8,327 nucleotides of DNA from an uncultured Rubrobacteraceae bacterium (GCA_902805985.1 CADCUW010000038.1:1-8327), one strand, 5' to 3'. Counted from the stretch's first letter, positions 1 to 6,339 are shown. The notes: generated from the letters alone by a model not told the origin. Translations and numbers: made by a program.

Positions 1-516
1 TTCATGCCGACCTACCTCTCCGAGGAGCTCGGTGTCCCGCTCTCATCGGCCTACACGGCGGTCCTCTTGGGGACGACGGCGTACTGCGTGACGGCGTTCG
101 TCGCGGCCGTGCTCTCCGACCGTATCGGCAGGAGGAAGCCGTTCCTGCTCGGCGCGCCGGTGGTGGCGGTGTTCGCCGTCGTGCCAATCTTCCTGCTGAT
201 CCAGACGGCGAACTTCGCCGCCATCACGCTGGCGCTCGTGATCGTCGGCGTGATACTGGGGTCCTCGGCGGGGGTCTACGCGGCCGCCACGTGCGAGGTC
301 TTCCCCACCAACGTCCGCTACAGCTCGCTCTCGTTGGGCTACAGCGTCGCGGTCTCCATCTTCGGTGGGACGACGCCGCTGATCTTCACCGCCCTTCTGG
401 CGTCTACGGGCAACCCGATCTCGCCCGCCTTCTACCTCATCGCGGCCGCACTAGCCGGCATCGTCGCCGCCCTGACGTTCCCCGAGACCGCCAACGAGCC
501 CTTGCGCGAGAGGTGA
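1..516 (+). CDS. MFS transporter, MHS-like (metabolite:H+ symporter), C-terminal part
   Basis: This reading frame is open from the first base and ends at a TGA, so only about 171 C-terminal residues are visible and the true start lies upstream. The sequence is strongly hydrophobic, with roughly five membrane segments separated by short loops, corresponding to about helices 8-12 of a 12-helix major facilitator. The cytoplasmic loop motif SDRIGRRKP (about residues 39-47) is the classic MFS D-R-x-G-R-R loop. The later stretch EVFPTNVRYSSLSLGYS and the ending PETANEPL resemble the metabolite:H+ symporter branch (ProP, KgtP, ShiA relatives), which import small organic acids or osmolytes with protons. 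The substrate cannot be told from this half. No clear terminator follows; a 10-bp palindrome (gaggcgcctc, 533-542) lacks a T-run. The family call is firm and the subfamily call likely. Confidence 0.88.
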   Translation, partial: FMPTYLSEELGVPLSSAYTAVLLGTTAYCVTAFVAAVLSDRIGRRKPFLLGAPVVAVFAVVPIFLLIQTANFAAITLALVIVGVILGSSAGVYAAATCEVFPTNVRYSSLSLGYSVAVSIFGGTTPLIFTALLASTGNPISPAFYLIAAALAGIVAALTFPETANEPLRER

Positions 517-749
517 TTCCTACCCCGAGATAGAGGCGCCTCAGAAAGTATGAGTACCCTTCATAGGGGATAGACGGGCGAAGGGAGCACCGTGGGGATA
601 CCGCTTGACACCGCCGCCTCATCCATAGCGGCCCGACTCGATACGGGCACAAAAGGGGACGCTGGGGTTCGCATGAGGAGCAATAGTGCAGATCGTCACT
701 TCGGTGTCATTGCTGAGCGAGTCATCGCCATCAGGCATCTAGGAAGGGG
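517..749. other. Intergenic region between transporter and creatininase-family gene
   Basis: There is no full gene here. Visible elements are a 10-bp palindrome at 533-542, a small hairpin with a 5-bp stem (gcccg 631-635 / cgggc 644-648), and a possible 26-codon ORF at 673-753 that ends inside the start of the next gene. A TTGACA hexamer at 605-610 has no acceptable -10 element 16-18 bases downstream, so I do not call a promoter there. Whether the creatininase-family gene has its own promoter in this gap cannot be decided from the sequence. Confidence 0.4.
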
Positions 750-1523
750 ATGATGTACATGATTGACGAACGCCAAGTAGCGTTGGCAAGGATGACTTCT
801 CCTGAAGCGGCGGAAGCGCTCGCTGGCGCCGAGGTGGTGCTGATTCCGGTGGGCGCTACCGAGCAGCACGGTCCCAACATGACCCTGGAGACGGACACGG
901 CCGTCGCCTACCAACTCGCGCTGCGCACCGCCGCGGCACTCCGTCCCCGTGCGGTCGTATCGCCGCCGCTCCCGTATGGCATCAGCTATCATCACATGGG
1001 CTTCCCTGGAACCATTACACTCTCGCCCGAGACCTTCCAAGCCGTGGTGCTGGAAGTGGTCGAGAGCCTCAGACAACAGGGGGTGGAACGCTTCTTCATC
1101 ATCGACGGGCACGCTGGCAACCAGGGCGCGCTAGACGTGCTGATGACGAAGCTACGGTTTCAGATGAGGGTGCGCGCAGCCTACCTCTTCTACTTCACCA
1201 TCGTGGACGACCTGATGCGCAGAGGTGCGAAGACGGAACGCTGGGGACACGCGTGTGAGGTGGAGGCATCGATGGGGCTGGCGTTGCAGCCAGACATCGT
1301 GCGTGACGAGGCATTGGAGATGGGGAAGCTACAGCCGGCCTCGCTACCGTACAGTGATGTCTTCAGCTCACCCAGGGTAGGCGTGGCGCTCCCCTTCAAG
1401 GAGATCACGGAGAACGGGGCTTTGGGTGACGCCCGCCAAGCGAGCGAGGAGTTTGGCCAAGAACTGACAAACGCTATCGTAACGCGCTCAGTAGTGTTCC
1501 TCGAACGTTTCCTCGGCGAGTAG
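750..1523 (+). CDS. Creatininase-family amidohydrolase
   Basis: This 257-residue protein matches the usual length of the creatininase family, metal-dependent amidohydrolases that open cyclic or linear amide bonds. Known members are creatinine amidohydrolase, the archaeal FAPy deformylase ArfB and the mycofactocin protease MftE. Family motifs are all present: PVGATEQHGP (33-42) with metal ligands E38 and H40, D49 in ETDT, the YHHMGFPGT block (80-88), IDGHAGNQ (118-125) with H121, and HACEVEAS (167-174), equivalent to the family's HAGExETS. A soluble cytoplasmic enzyme is expected, since no signal peptide is visible. Three in-frame ATGs (750, 753, 759) follow the purine tract aggaagggg (741-749). 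The first gives very short spacing, so 753 or 759 may be the real start, unless the ATGA overlap with a short upstream ORF couples translation at 750. No mycofactocin or purine genes lie nearby, so the substrate is unknown. Confidence 0.9.
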   Translation: MMYMIDERQVALARMTSPEAAEALAGAEVVLIPVGATEQHGPNMTLETDTAVAYQLALRTAAALRPRAVVSPPLPYGISYHHMGFPGTITLSPETFQAVVLEVVESLRQQGVERFFIIDGHAGNQGALDVLMTKLRFQMRVRAAYLFYFTIVDDLMRRGAKTERWGHACEVEASMGLALQPDIVRDEALEMGKLQPASLPYSDVFSSPRVGVALPFKEITENGALGDARQASEEFGQELTNAIVTRSVVFLERFLGE

Positions 1524-1685
1524 CGGACGGATAACGATCGCGACAACTATTGAAGAATCAAGAGTGTGGAGATAGAACAATGCATTGACTTAGTGCCAGC
1601 CCTCATCAAAGGGTTGCCTTCCGGAACATTTCGACAGCCCTAATCCTAGCGGGTCCTATCTTGTCCCTCCTACGTCGGAAGGGCT
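1524..1685. other. Intergenic region left of the integrase-tail repeat
   Basis: There is no gene and no clear terminator for the preceding enzyme gene. The only small symmetric element is a 10-bp palindrome, caatgcattg (1578-1587). The reading frame of the integrase-like tail downstream stays open back to about 1653, but I see no recognisable protein sequence there. Confidence 0.35.
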
Positions 1686-1817
1686 GACACCACTCTGACA
1701 CCACCGGGAGCGCAATACGGTGCAACCTATGGCAAGGCAGAGAAAAGAAACCCCTCTGAATACGCGGGATTTGCAACCCCCTGCAACCCCCAGCAACGCT
1801 TGATGCATCACTCGTAA
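1686..1817 (+). pseudogene. Decayed C-terminal end of a probable tyrosine integrase, copy 1
   Basis: This frame reads DTTLTPPGAQYGATYGK and runs to a TAA at 1815-1817, inside the tRNA-Thr anticodon loop. The same DTTLxPPxAQ start, the same acgcgggatttgcaa block and the same junction to tRNA-Thr occur at 7736-7876, so both copies descend from one ancestor. The DTTL-IPP sequence followed by a short charged tail and a tRNA 3' half resembles the tail of actinobacterial phage or integrative-element integrases, but the catalytic domain is absent, so the integrase identity is inference. Compared with the other copy, a one-base length difference between about 1725 and 1763 puts the last part in another frame (EYAGFATP here, ETRDLQT there). 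No start codon or ribosome binding site supports expression; this is a remnant. Confidence 0.4.
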
Positions 1818-1852
1818 TGGGCAGGTCGGCGGTTCGAGTCCGCTCGTAGGCT
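1811..1852 (+). repeat. tRNA-Thr(CGU) 3'-half remnant, copy 1 (attachment-site scar)
   Basis: The sequence starts at an anticodon loop CTCGTAA (anticodon CGT, Thr), continues through the variable region AGGTC and a T-arm with loop TTCGAGT, and ends with an acceptor 3' strand CGTAGGC plus T. No 5' half precedes it; the integrase-like tail is joined instead. It matches the copy at 3187-3228 at 39 of 42 positions. A bare tRNA 3' half next to an integrase end is the usual far-end scar of an element that integrates into a tRNA gene. One acceptor base is changed (CGTAGGC against CGTCGGC), so it is not part of a functional tRNA. Confidence 0.7.
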
Positions 1853-1925
1853 CTCTATTGTTAAACTCGTTTTGTTGACATGCGTCGCCTGTCCTGAGCG
1901 ACACGTGCTTCGGCAAGACGATGTT

Positions 1926-2396
1926 TTAGCGGCCGGTTATCCTGGGATCCAGATCGAGGGGTTCCGGATCTGACACCTGGACGCCCGCAAAGTCCGGGTG
2001 CGCCGGATCGATCAGGTAGTTGTGCTGGCCCCGCACCGTGACGCTGGGAACTTTGAGGGCCAGCGAGCGGGCCTCGGAGAGCCAGGCGTCTCCGATCCTC
2101 TTGGTGGACAGTGGGGCGGGGTAGGTTCGCCAGTCGTCCGGCAGGGAGAATGGGGGCAAGACCTCGATAGCGTCTTCCTCCAGGGGCGCGGAAACTACCA
2201 CGAAGGCGTCCAACACCGCCGGGTCCTCCACGTGCACGAGCTGCTCCAGCACCGCGAGCGAGACGCTCTCGGAGGCATAGACAACCGCCCTGCCCTTGCT
2301 GTTCCAACGTCCACCGTGGATGCGCGCCCCCTCGCCGCTGAATGCCGTGTCTGCGTACCTCGGCGCGCAGATGCGCCACGTCGTGACGAGGGCCAA
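1926..2396 (-). CDS. RES-domain toxin (NAD+-degrading type) of a RES/Xre toxin-antitoxin pair
   Basis: This RES-fold protein belongs to a toxin family (MbcT, ParT relatives) that consumes NAD+ or transfers ADP-ribose. The start was set at a TTG (2396), giving 156 residues beginning MALVTTWRI; RES proteins normally begin just before this W-R motif. An ATG at 2525 would add about 43 unrelated residues overlapping the antitoxin gene by some 120 bases, so I reject it. Family motifs, numbered from the TTG, are FSGEGARIHGGRWN (19-32) with R30, VVYASES with Y40, SLAVLEQLVH with E51, and a C-terminal VPSV...NYLIDP segment carrying the conserved serine and asparagine. The TTG lies 5 bases after the antitoxin stop, so the two are co-transcribed and probably translationally coupled. 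The weak start may keep toxin output below antitoxin. A weak hairpin (1884-1888 / 1898-1902) lies downstream without a T-run. Confidence 0.88.
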   Translation of the reverse strand: MALVTTWRICAPRYADTAFSGEGARIHGGRWNSKGRAVVYASESVSLAVLEQLVHVEDPAVLDAFVVVSAPLEEDAIEVLPPFSLPDDWRTYPAPLSTKRIGDAWLSEARSLALKVPSVTVRGQHNYLIDPAHPDFAGVQVSDPEPLDLDPRITGR

Positions 2397-2401
2397 GGTA
2401 C

Positions 2402-2845
2402 CTAGGACGGGACGCCGTGCTCGATGCGACCTATGAGGTCCACTACCTCCTGGGCCCCCACATCCACGCGCGAGTAATCGAGGGGCGTCTCGCCGCCCAG
2501 CGCGACCTTGGGGGTGGAGAGCCACCGCCTGGCCCTGACGAGGTCGCCCCCGAAGAGGCCGAGCGCTCTCCCGTAGACCCGTGAGAGCCTCAAGATCCTG
2601 TCGGACTCGTCGGCGTGGAGCCTACCCTCCCGCTTGCGACGGCTCAACGTGCGCGGGTTGATCTGGGCAAGGTCGGCCACCTCTCCCGCGCTCAGCCCGG
2701 CGTTCTCCCTGAAATTCTCGAGAACCTCGTAGGAGAATCCTTCGCCCACCCGGCGAACCAGCTCGCCGGTTCTCACCTCCTCCATGCCGAGCAGCCCGAG
2801 GTCAGTCTCCGGAACCCGGGATTTATTCCTGATCGTCTTCGCCAT
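2402..2845 (-). CDS. Xre/MbcA/ParS-type antitoxin (DUF2384)
   Basis: This 147-residue antitoxin is expected to bind and block the RES toxin encoded just downstream and to repress its own promoter. The start at 2845 (MAKTIRNK) is chosen because ggagagg lies 8 bases upstream; a longer frame to 3091 has no family-like sequence and runs through the operator. An Xre-like helix-turn-helix covers about residues 37-90 (ENFRENAGLSAGEVADLA, NPRTLSRRKREG). The C-terminal toxin-binding domain has the DUF2384 signature: RARRWLSTPKVALGG, ETPLDYSRVDVGA, and DLIGRIEHGV near the end. The order antitoxin then toxin is standard for RES/Xre modules. The operon lies between two tRNA-Thr remnants on the opposite strand to its surroundings, consistent with island cargo. 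Confidence 0.9.
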   Translation of the reverse strand: MAKTIRNKSRVPETDLGLLGMEEVRTGELVRRVGEGFSYEVLENFRENAGLSAGEVADLAQINPRTLSRRKREGRLHADESDRILRLSRVYGRALGLFGGDLVRARRWLSTPKVALGGETPLDYSRVDVGAQEVVDLIGRIEHGVPS

Positions 2846-2868
2846 GACGAGCACCTCTCCGAGGGACC

Positions 2869-2890
2869 GTGTACTATGTCCGTAGTATAC
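2869..2890 (-). promoter_or_regulatory. Operator/promoter dyad of the RES/Xre operon
   Basis: The left arm gtgtacta (2869-2876) and right arm tagtatac (2883-2890) form an inverted repeat matching at 7 of 8 positions around a 6-base spacer, 24 bases upstream of the antitoxin start. Read on the minus strand, the right arm contains TATACT (2889-2884), a good -10 hexamer; no clear -35 is seen. Antitoxins of this family bind dyads over their own promoter, so this is the likely autoregulatory site. The dyad is seen; its binding by this antitoxin is inference. Confidence 0.6.
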
Positions 2891-3163
2891 AAGACATTTG
2901 GCTAAAAGTTGTCGTTGGTTCGAGCACAGGTTGGCTCCCGTTAGAGTAGAGCCCCGCGAAGGCGCGGCTGTTGCGTTTCGGTGGTAGATGGCATCCGCCA
3001 AGTTGGCGGCGTAGCAGGACTCAGACCTTGTGGTGGGCAACGATGTGCAACCGATGTGCAACCGGAGTGGACGAAATGGACCCAATGACAACCGGACCGC
3101 ACAGCGACGACGGATTCGGCCTATTTGTGCGGACTGTGTAGACCCAATGAACCGGTCGAACCG
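2891..3163. other. Non-coding stretch between toxin-antitoxin promoter and tRNA-Thr remnant
   Basis: I see no gene here. Two hairpins are present: ccgcg/cgcgg within about 2954-2967, and a 7-bp perfect arm pair ccgccaa (2995-3001) / ttggcgg (3003-3009) around a single base. Short direct repeats follow: gatgtgcaacc twice in tandem (about 3043-3064), and gacccaatga near 3079 and 3142. The TGCAA repeats resemble those in front of the other two tRNA-Thr remnants. Confidence 0.45.
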
Positions 3164-3228
3164 GCCGACAAGCTGAGAGCCGAATACTCGTAATGAGCAG
3201 GTCAGCGGTTCGAGTCCGCTCGTCGGCT
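3164..3228 (+). pseudogene. Degenerate tRNA-Thr(CGU) with collapsed D-arm
   Basis: This is the only one of the three tRNA-Thr remnants with a recognisable 5' half. The 5' acceptor GCCGACA (3164-3170) pairs at 6 of 7 positions with CGTCGGC (3221-3227), followed by T. The T-arm is intact, with a 5-bp stem AGCGG/CCGCT and loop TTCGAGT. The anticodon loop is CTCGTAA (CGT, Thr). The D-arm is reduced to gct-gag-agc (3172-3180), about 9 bases short of normal, and the anticodon stem pairs at only about 3 of 5 positions (GAATA / TGAGC). It is 65 bases instead of about 73-76, with no encoded CCA. I read it as a decayed tRNA that was once an integration target. Function as a D-arm-less tRNA is unlikely but not excluded. 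Confidence 0.6.
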
Positions 3229-3267
3229 CTCCCGAATCGGCGCATCTAAGCCGATTGTTCGGATAGA

Positions 3268-3399
3268 AGAGAAGTACTTATTGAGGCCGGCAAGGTCACA
3301 CTGGTCATCGACAGAACGTACCTGTTAAGCGAGGTTCCTGACCCTATGGGTTATGTCGGAGAAGGACACGTCAAAGGAAAAATCGTTATCGCCGTGTGA
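3268..3399 (+). pseudogene. C-terminal fragment of a zinc-type alcohol dehydrogenase / quinone oxidoreductase
   Basis: An open frame without a usable start reads LIEAGKVTLVIDRTYLLSEV, then YVGEGHVKGKIVIAV, and ends in TGA at 3397-3399. This is the standard C-terminus of medium-chain NAD(P)-dependent dehydrogenases (usually L-I-E-x-G-K-x-x-P-V-I-D-R-x-Y-x-L, then G-H-x-x-G-K-x-V-I-x-V). Only about 43 of the usual 320-340 residues remain; upstream in frame is a TAA at 3247-3249 and then the tRNA-Thr remnant. The fragment begins about 40 bases after the end of the tRNA remnant, so the gene was probably cut when an element boundary formed. It is non-functional. Confidence 0.75.
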
Positions 3400-3444
3400 G
3401 GCGCGACATCTCTTGGGGCGAGCCACACAAGGTGCCGAAGATGA

Positions 3445-3473
3445 TTCACTAGCCGAGCCGATCACGCTATCAT
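3445..3473 (+). promoter_or_regulatory. Possible promoter of the LuxR gene
   Basis: A -35-like TTCACT (3445-3450) is separated by exactly 17 bases from a -10-like TATCAT (3468-3473), matching the housekeeping consensus at 4 of 6 and 5 of 6 positions. Transcription would begin near 3480, leaving a 5' leader of about 27 bases before the LuxR ATG. This is a consensus match only. Confidence 0.35.
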
Positions 3474-3506
3474 GGAGTAAGTGCCGGAGAATTCGAAAGC
3501 TAGTCT

Positions 3507-6251
3507 ATGACTACGCCAATCTTGGCCACCAAGCTCTATGTCCCTCCGCCTCAGTCTAGAGCGGTCCTCCGCCCCCGCCTGATCGAGCGTCTGAACGAGG
3601 GTCTGCATCGCAAACTGGCCCTCATTTCCGCCCCCGCCGGCTTCGGCAAAACCACGCTCGTAAGCGACTGGCTCGCCGGTTGTGGACGACCGGCCGCCTG
3701 GCTGTCGCTGGAAGAAGGGGACAGCGACCCCACGCGCTTTCTGGCTTACCTCGTCGCCGCTCTTCAGACGATTGCCCCGAACATCGGAGAAGGGGTGTTG
3801 GACGCGCTCCGATCCCCTCAGGCACCGCCGACCGAATCGATCTTGACGGCGCTGCTCAACGAGATCGCAGCCTTGGAGGACGATTTCGTCCTCGTCCTCG
3901 ACGACTACCACGCAATCGACGCCAGACCAGTCGACGATGCCCTTGCCTTTTTGCTCGAGCACCTGCCGCCGCGGATGCACCTCGTCATCGCCACCCGTGA
4001 GGATCCAAATCTGCCCCTGGCCCAATTGCGCGTCCGGGGCCAACTAGCCGAGCTGCGAGCCGCGGATTTGCGTTTTGCCGCCTCCGAAGCCGCCGAATTC
4101 CTCAAGGGGACGATGGGTCTGAACCTCTCGGCCGAAGACATCGCCGCCCTGGAAACCCGTACCGAAGGCTGGATCGCGGGGCTCCAGCTGGCGGCGCTCA
4201 CCATGCAAGGGCGAGAGAACGTTACCGGGTTCGTCAGGGCTTTCGCTGGAGATAACCGCTACATAGTGGACTATCTGGTCGAAGAAGTCCTTCGGCGTCA
4301 GCCCGAACGCATCCGAAGCTTCTTGCACCAGACCTCCATTCTTGAGCGATTGAGTGGCCCGCTGTGCGATGCCGTCACCGGACAGGAGGAAGGCAACGCG
4401 CTGTTGGAGACCCTGGAGCGAGGCAACTTCTTTGTCGTTCCGCTGGATGACAGGCGCCAGTGGTATCGCTATCATCATCTCTTCGCCGAAGTTCTCTCTG
4501 CGCATTTGATGGAGGAGCAGCCCGATCAGGTACCTACCCTGCATCGGCGGGCGAGCGAGTGGTACGAGCAGCATGGTTCGGCGGCCGATGCTATCCACCA
4601 CGCGCTGGCCGCCGAGGATTTCGAGCGAGCGGCGGACCTGATCGAGCTGGCAGTGCCTTCAACGCGTCGGAGTAGACAGGAGGCCACGTTGCTCGGTTGG
4701 CTAAAGGCGCTCCCCGACGAGCTGTTCCACTTCAGGCCCGTGCTGAGCCTTCACTTTGTCGGGGCGCTACTGAGTAACGGTGAGCTCGAGGGCGTTGAGG
4801 ACCACCTGCGGCACGCCGAACGGTGGCTGGACGCTAAGTCAGATACGGGTGAGCGACCGGAAGCCCTATCGGCCGAGATGGTCGTCGTGGACGAAGAGGA
4901 GTTTCGCCGTCTCCCGGGTTCAATCGCCATGTACCGTGCCGGACAGTCCCTGGTTCTGGGTAATGTGCCCGACACCTTGATATACGCCCGGCGGACGCTC
5001 GACCTCGTCCCTGAGGACGACCATTTCCTGCGCGGAGCGGCAGCGGCAATCCTGGGGCTCGCATCCTGGACGACCGGGGATCTCGAGGCAGCCCACCGTT
5101 CCTATGCCGATGGCATGGCTCATTTGCAGAAGGCCGGCAACATCTCCGACGCGGTCGGGGGCGCAATCGCCCTGGCCGATATACGGATTGCGCAAGGTCG
5201 TCTCCGCGAGGCGATGCGCACCTACGAGCACGGCTTGCAGCTCGCGACGGAGCAGGGCGACCCCGCAATGCGCGGAACGGCGGACATGCACGTGGGAATG
5301 GGCGAGGTCCACCGTGAGCGTGATAATCTGGATGCCGCCACGCAGCACCTGCTGAGAAGCAAAGAGCAGGGCGAGCACACAGGGTTCCCGCAGTACCGGT
5401 ATCGCTGGCGCGTTGCTATGGCCCGAATAAGGCAAGCCCAGGGAGATCTGGACGGCGCGCTCGACCTGCTCGACGAGGCAGAGCGCCTGTACGTGAGCGA
5501 TTTCTACCCAAACGTGCGCCCTGTAGCGGCGCTCAAGGCACGGGTGTGGGTCGCGCAGGGCAGGTTGGGCGAAGCCTTGGGCTGGGCGCGTGAGCACGGT
5601 CTGTCCGCCCACGACGACCTAAGCTACGTGCGCGAGTTCGAGCACGTCACCCAGGCGCGGGTGCTCTTGGCTCGATACAAGAGCGATCGGGAAGAGCGTC
5701 ACATTCACGAGGCAACGGGGCTTCTGGAGCGCCTCCTCAAAGCGGCGGAAGAAGGCGGAAGGATGGGGAGCGTGATCGAGATCCTGGTGCTGCAGGCGCT
5801 CGCCCACCAGGTGCAAGGCGACAACCCTTCTGCTCTCCTGCCTCTGGAACGTGCCCTGACGCTGGCTGACCCGGAGGGCTACGTCCGGATCTTCGTCGAC
5901 GAAGGGCTGCCGATGGCTCGCCTGCTCTATGAAGCCCTCTCTCAGGGGGTTGAACCAGAGCATACTCGCCGGTTGCTGGCGGCATCCCCTGTTGCCGAAT
6001 CCGAGCAAACTACAGCGTCGCGGTTGAGGGGTCCCGAATCCGAATTGGTCGAGCCACTCAGCGCGCGCGAACTCGAAGTACTTCAACTCATCGCCGAAGG
6101 GCTGACCAATCAGGACGCCGCTACCAGGCTTTATCTCTCGCCGCACACGGTCAAGGTCCACACTCGCAATATATTCACCAAACTTGCGGTCAAGAATCGC
6201 ACTCAAGCGGTCGCCAGGGGCAAAGCCTTAGGGATCCTATCTCAAACGTAA
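3507..6251 (+). CDS. MalT/LAL-type LuxR-family transcriptional regulator
   Basis: This 914-residue signal-responsive transcription activator has an N-terminal STAND-type ATPase, a central helical repeat sensor and a C-terminal NarL/LuxR helix-turn-helix. The start ILATKLYVPPP...RPRLIERL (5-28) is the family's usual N-terminus; no strong ribosome binding site precedes it. Walker A is APAGFGKTT (42-50) and Walker B is FVLVLDDYH (127-135). IATREDPNLPLAQLR (161-175) and TRTEGWIAGLQLAA (217-230) are also typical. Residues about 340-840 are TPR-like helices such as LGNVPDTLIYARRTLDL and AQGRLREAMRTYEHGLQLA, expected to sense a ligand or partner. The HTH (848-914) carries LSARELEVLQLIAEG and SPHTVKVHTRNIFTKLAV. 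The length is normal and there is no frameshift. The inducer is unknown. A perfect palindrome fitting a NarL-type site lies 71 bases downstream, ahead of the next two genes, which are its likely targets. Confidence 0.95.
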   Translation: MTTPILATKLYVPPPQSRAVLRPRLIERLNEGLHRKLALISAPAGFGKTTLVSDWLAGCGRPAAWLSLEEGDSDPTRFLAYLVAALQTIAPNIGEGVLDALRSPQAPPTESILTALLNEIAALEDDFVLVLDDYHAIDARPVDDALAFLLEHLPPRMHLVIATREDPNLPLAQLRVRGQLAELRAADLRFAASEAAEFLKGTMGLNLSAEDIAALETRTEGWIAGLQLAALTMQGRENVTGFVRAFAGDNRYIVDYLVEEVLRRQPERIRSFLHQTSILERLSGPLCDAVTGQEEGNALLETLERGNFFVVPLDDRRQWYRYHHLFAEVLSAHLMEEQPDQVPTLHRRASEWYEQHGSAADAIHHALAAEDFERAADLIELAVPSTRRSRQEATLLGWLKALPDELFHFRPVLSLHFVGALLSNGELEGVEDHLRHAERWLDAKSDTGERPEALSAEMVVVDEEEFRRLPGSIAMYRAGQSLVLGNVPDTLIYARRTLDLVPEDDHFLRGAAAAILGLASWTTGDLEAAHRSYADGMAHLQKAGNISDAVGGAIALADIRIAQGRLREAMRTYEHGLQLATEQGDPAMRGTADMHVGMGEVHRERDNLDAATQHLLRSKEQGEHTGFPQYRYRWRVAMARIRQAQGDLDGALDLLDEAERLYVSDFYPNVRPVAALKARVWVAQGRLGEALGWAREHGLSAHDDLSYVREFEHVTQARVLLARYKSDREERHIHEATGLLERLLKAAEEGGRMGSVIEILVLQALAHQVQGDNPSALLPLERALTLADPEGYVRIFVDEGLPMARLLYEALSQGVEPEHTRRLLAASPVAESEQTTASRLRGPESELVEPLSARELEVLQLIAEGLTNQDAATRLYLSPHTVKVHTRNIFTKLAVKNRTQAVARGKALGILSQT

Positions 6252-6321
6252 TCGCAAGGACGCCTCCACTCAGCATCGTTGACTGATTCCCCCTTCCAGG
6301 CGAACGCGAATAACCCTCCAA

Positions 6322-6339
6322 ATACCTCTTAAGAGGTAT
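6322..6339. promoter_or_regulatory. Perfect 18-bp palindrome fitting a NarL-type 7-2-7 operator
   Basis: The sequence ATACCTCTTAAGAGGTAT is an exact palindrome. Its core, TACCTCT-TA-AGAGGTA, fits the NarL/NarP arrangement of two inverted heptamers (TACYYMT) two bases apart. The upstream neighbour encodes a regulator with the same class of C-terminal helix-turn-helix, and the next gene starts 68 bases downstream, so this is a strong candidate activator site. It is not a terminator: no T-run follows, and there is no loop. A weak -35-like tgaca overlaps its right edge (6340-6343 region), but no convincing -10 is seen. Confidence 0.6.

Noticed and set aside
551..567. tacccttcatagggga as a second NarL-type site
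   Set aside because: The left heptamer differs at one position and the right one at several, with no perfect symmetry, so it does not match the 6322-6339 palindrome.
605..610. TTGACA as a -35 promoter element
   Set aside because: The bases 16-18 downstream (gcggcc region) have no resemblance to a -10 hexamer.
1656..1916. Minus-strand frame containing SGLEPPTCPLRV
   Set aside because: This is the well-known spurious translation of a tRNA 3' region; the sequence is explained by the tRNA-Thr remnant on the plus strand. The same applies to minus frames at 3021-3245 (ADERTRTADLL) and 7573-7974.
1861..2379. Alternative minus-strand frame of 172 codons overlapping the RES gene
   Set aside because: It is Arg/Gly-rich, low-information sequence in another frame of the RES gene, which itself carries all family motifs.
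2891..3163. Hairpins and short repeats as a CRISPR array or RNA gene
   Set aside because: Repeats are 10-11 bases, only two or three units, without regular spacers; the hairpins lack T-runs or any known RNA signature.
4044..4601. Long antisense frames inside the LuxR gene (also 5619-6206, 4920-5612, 3462-4043)
   Set aside because: They are opposite-strand shadows of a GC-rich gene with clear LuxR motifs; they show no domains of their own and no start signals.
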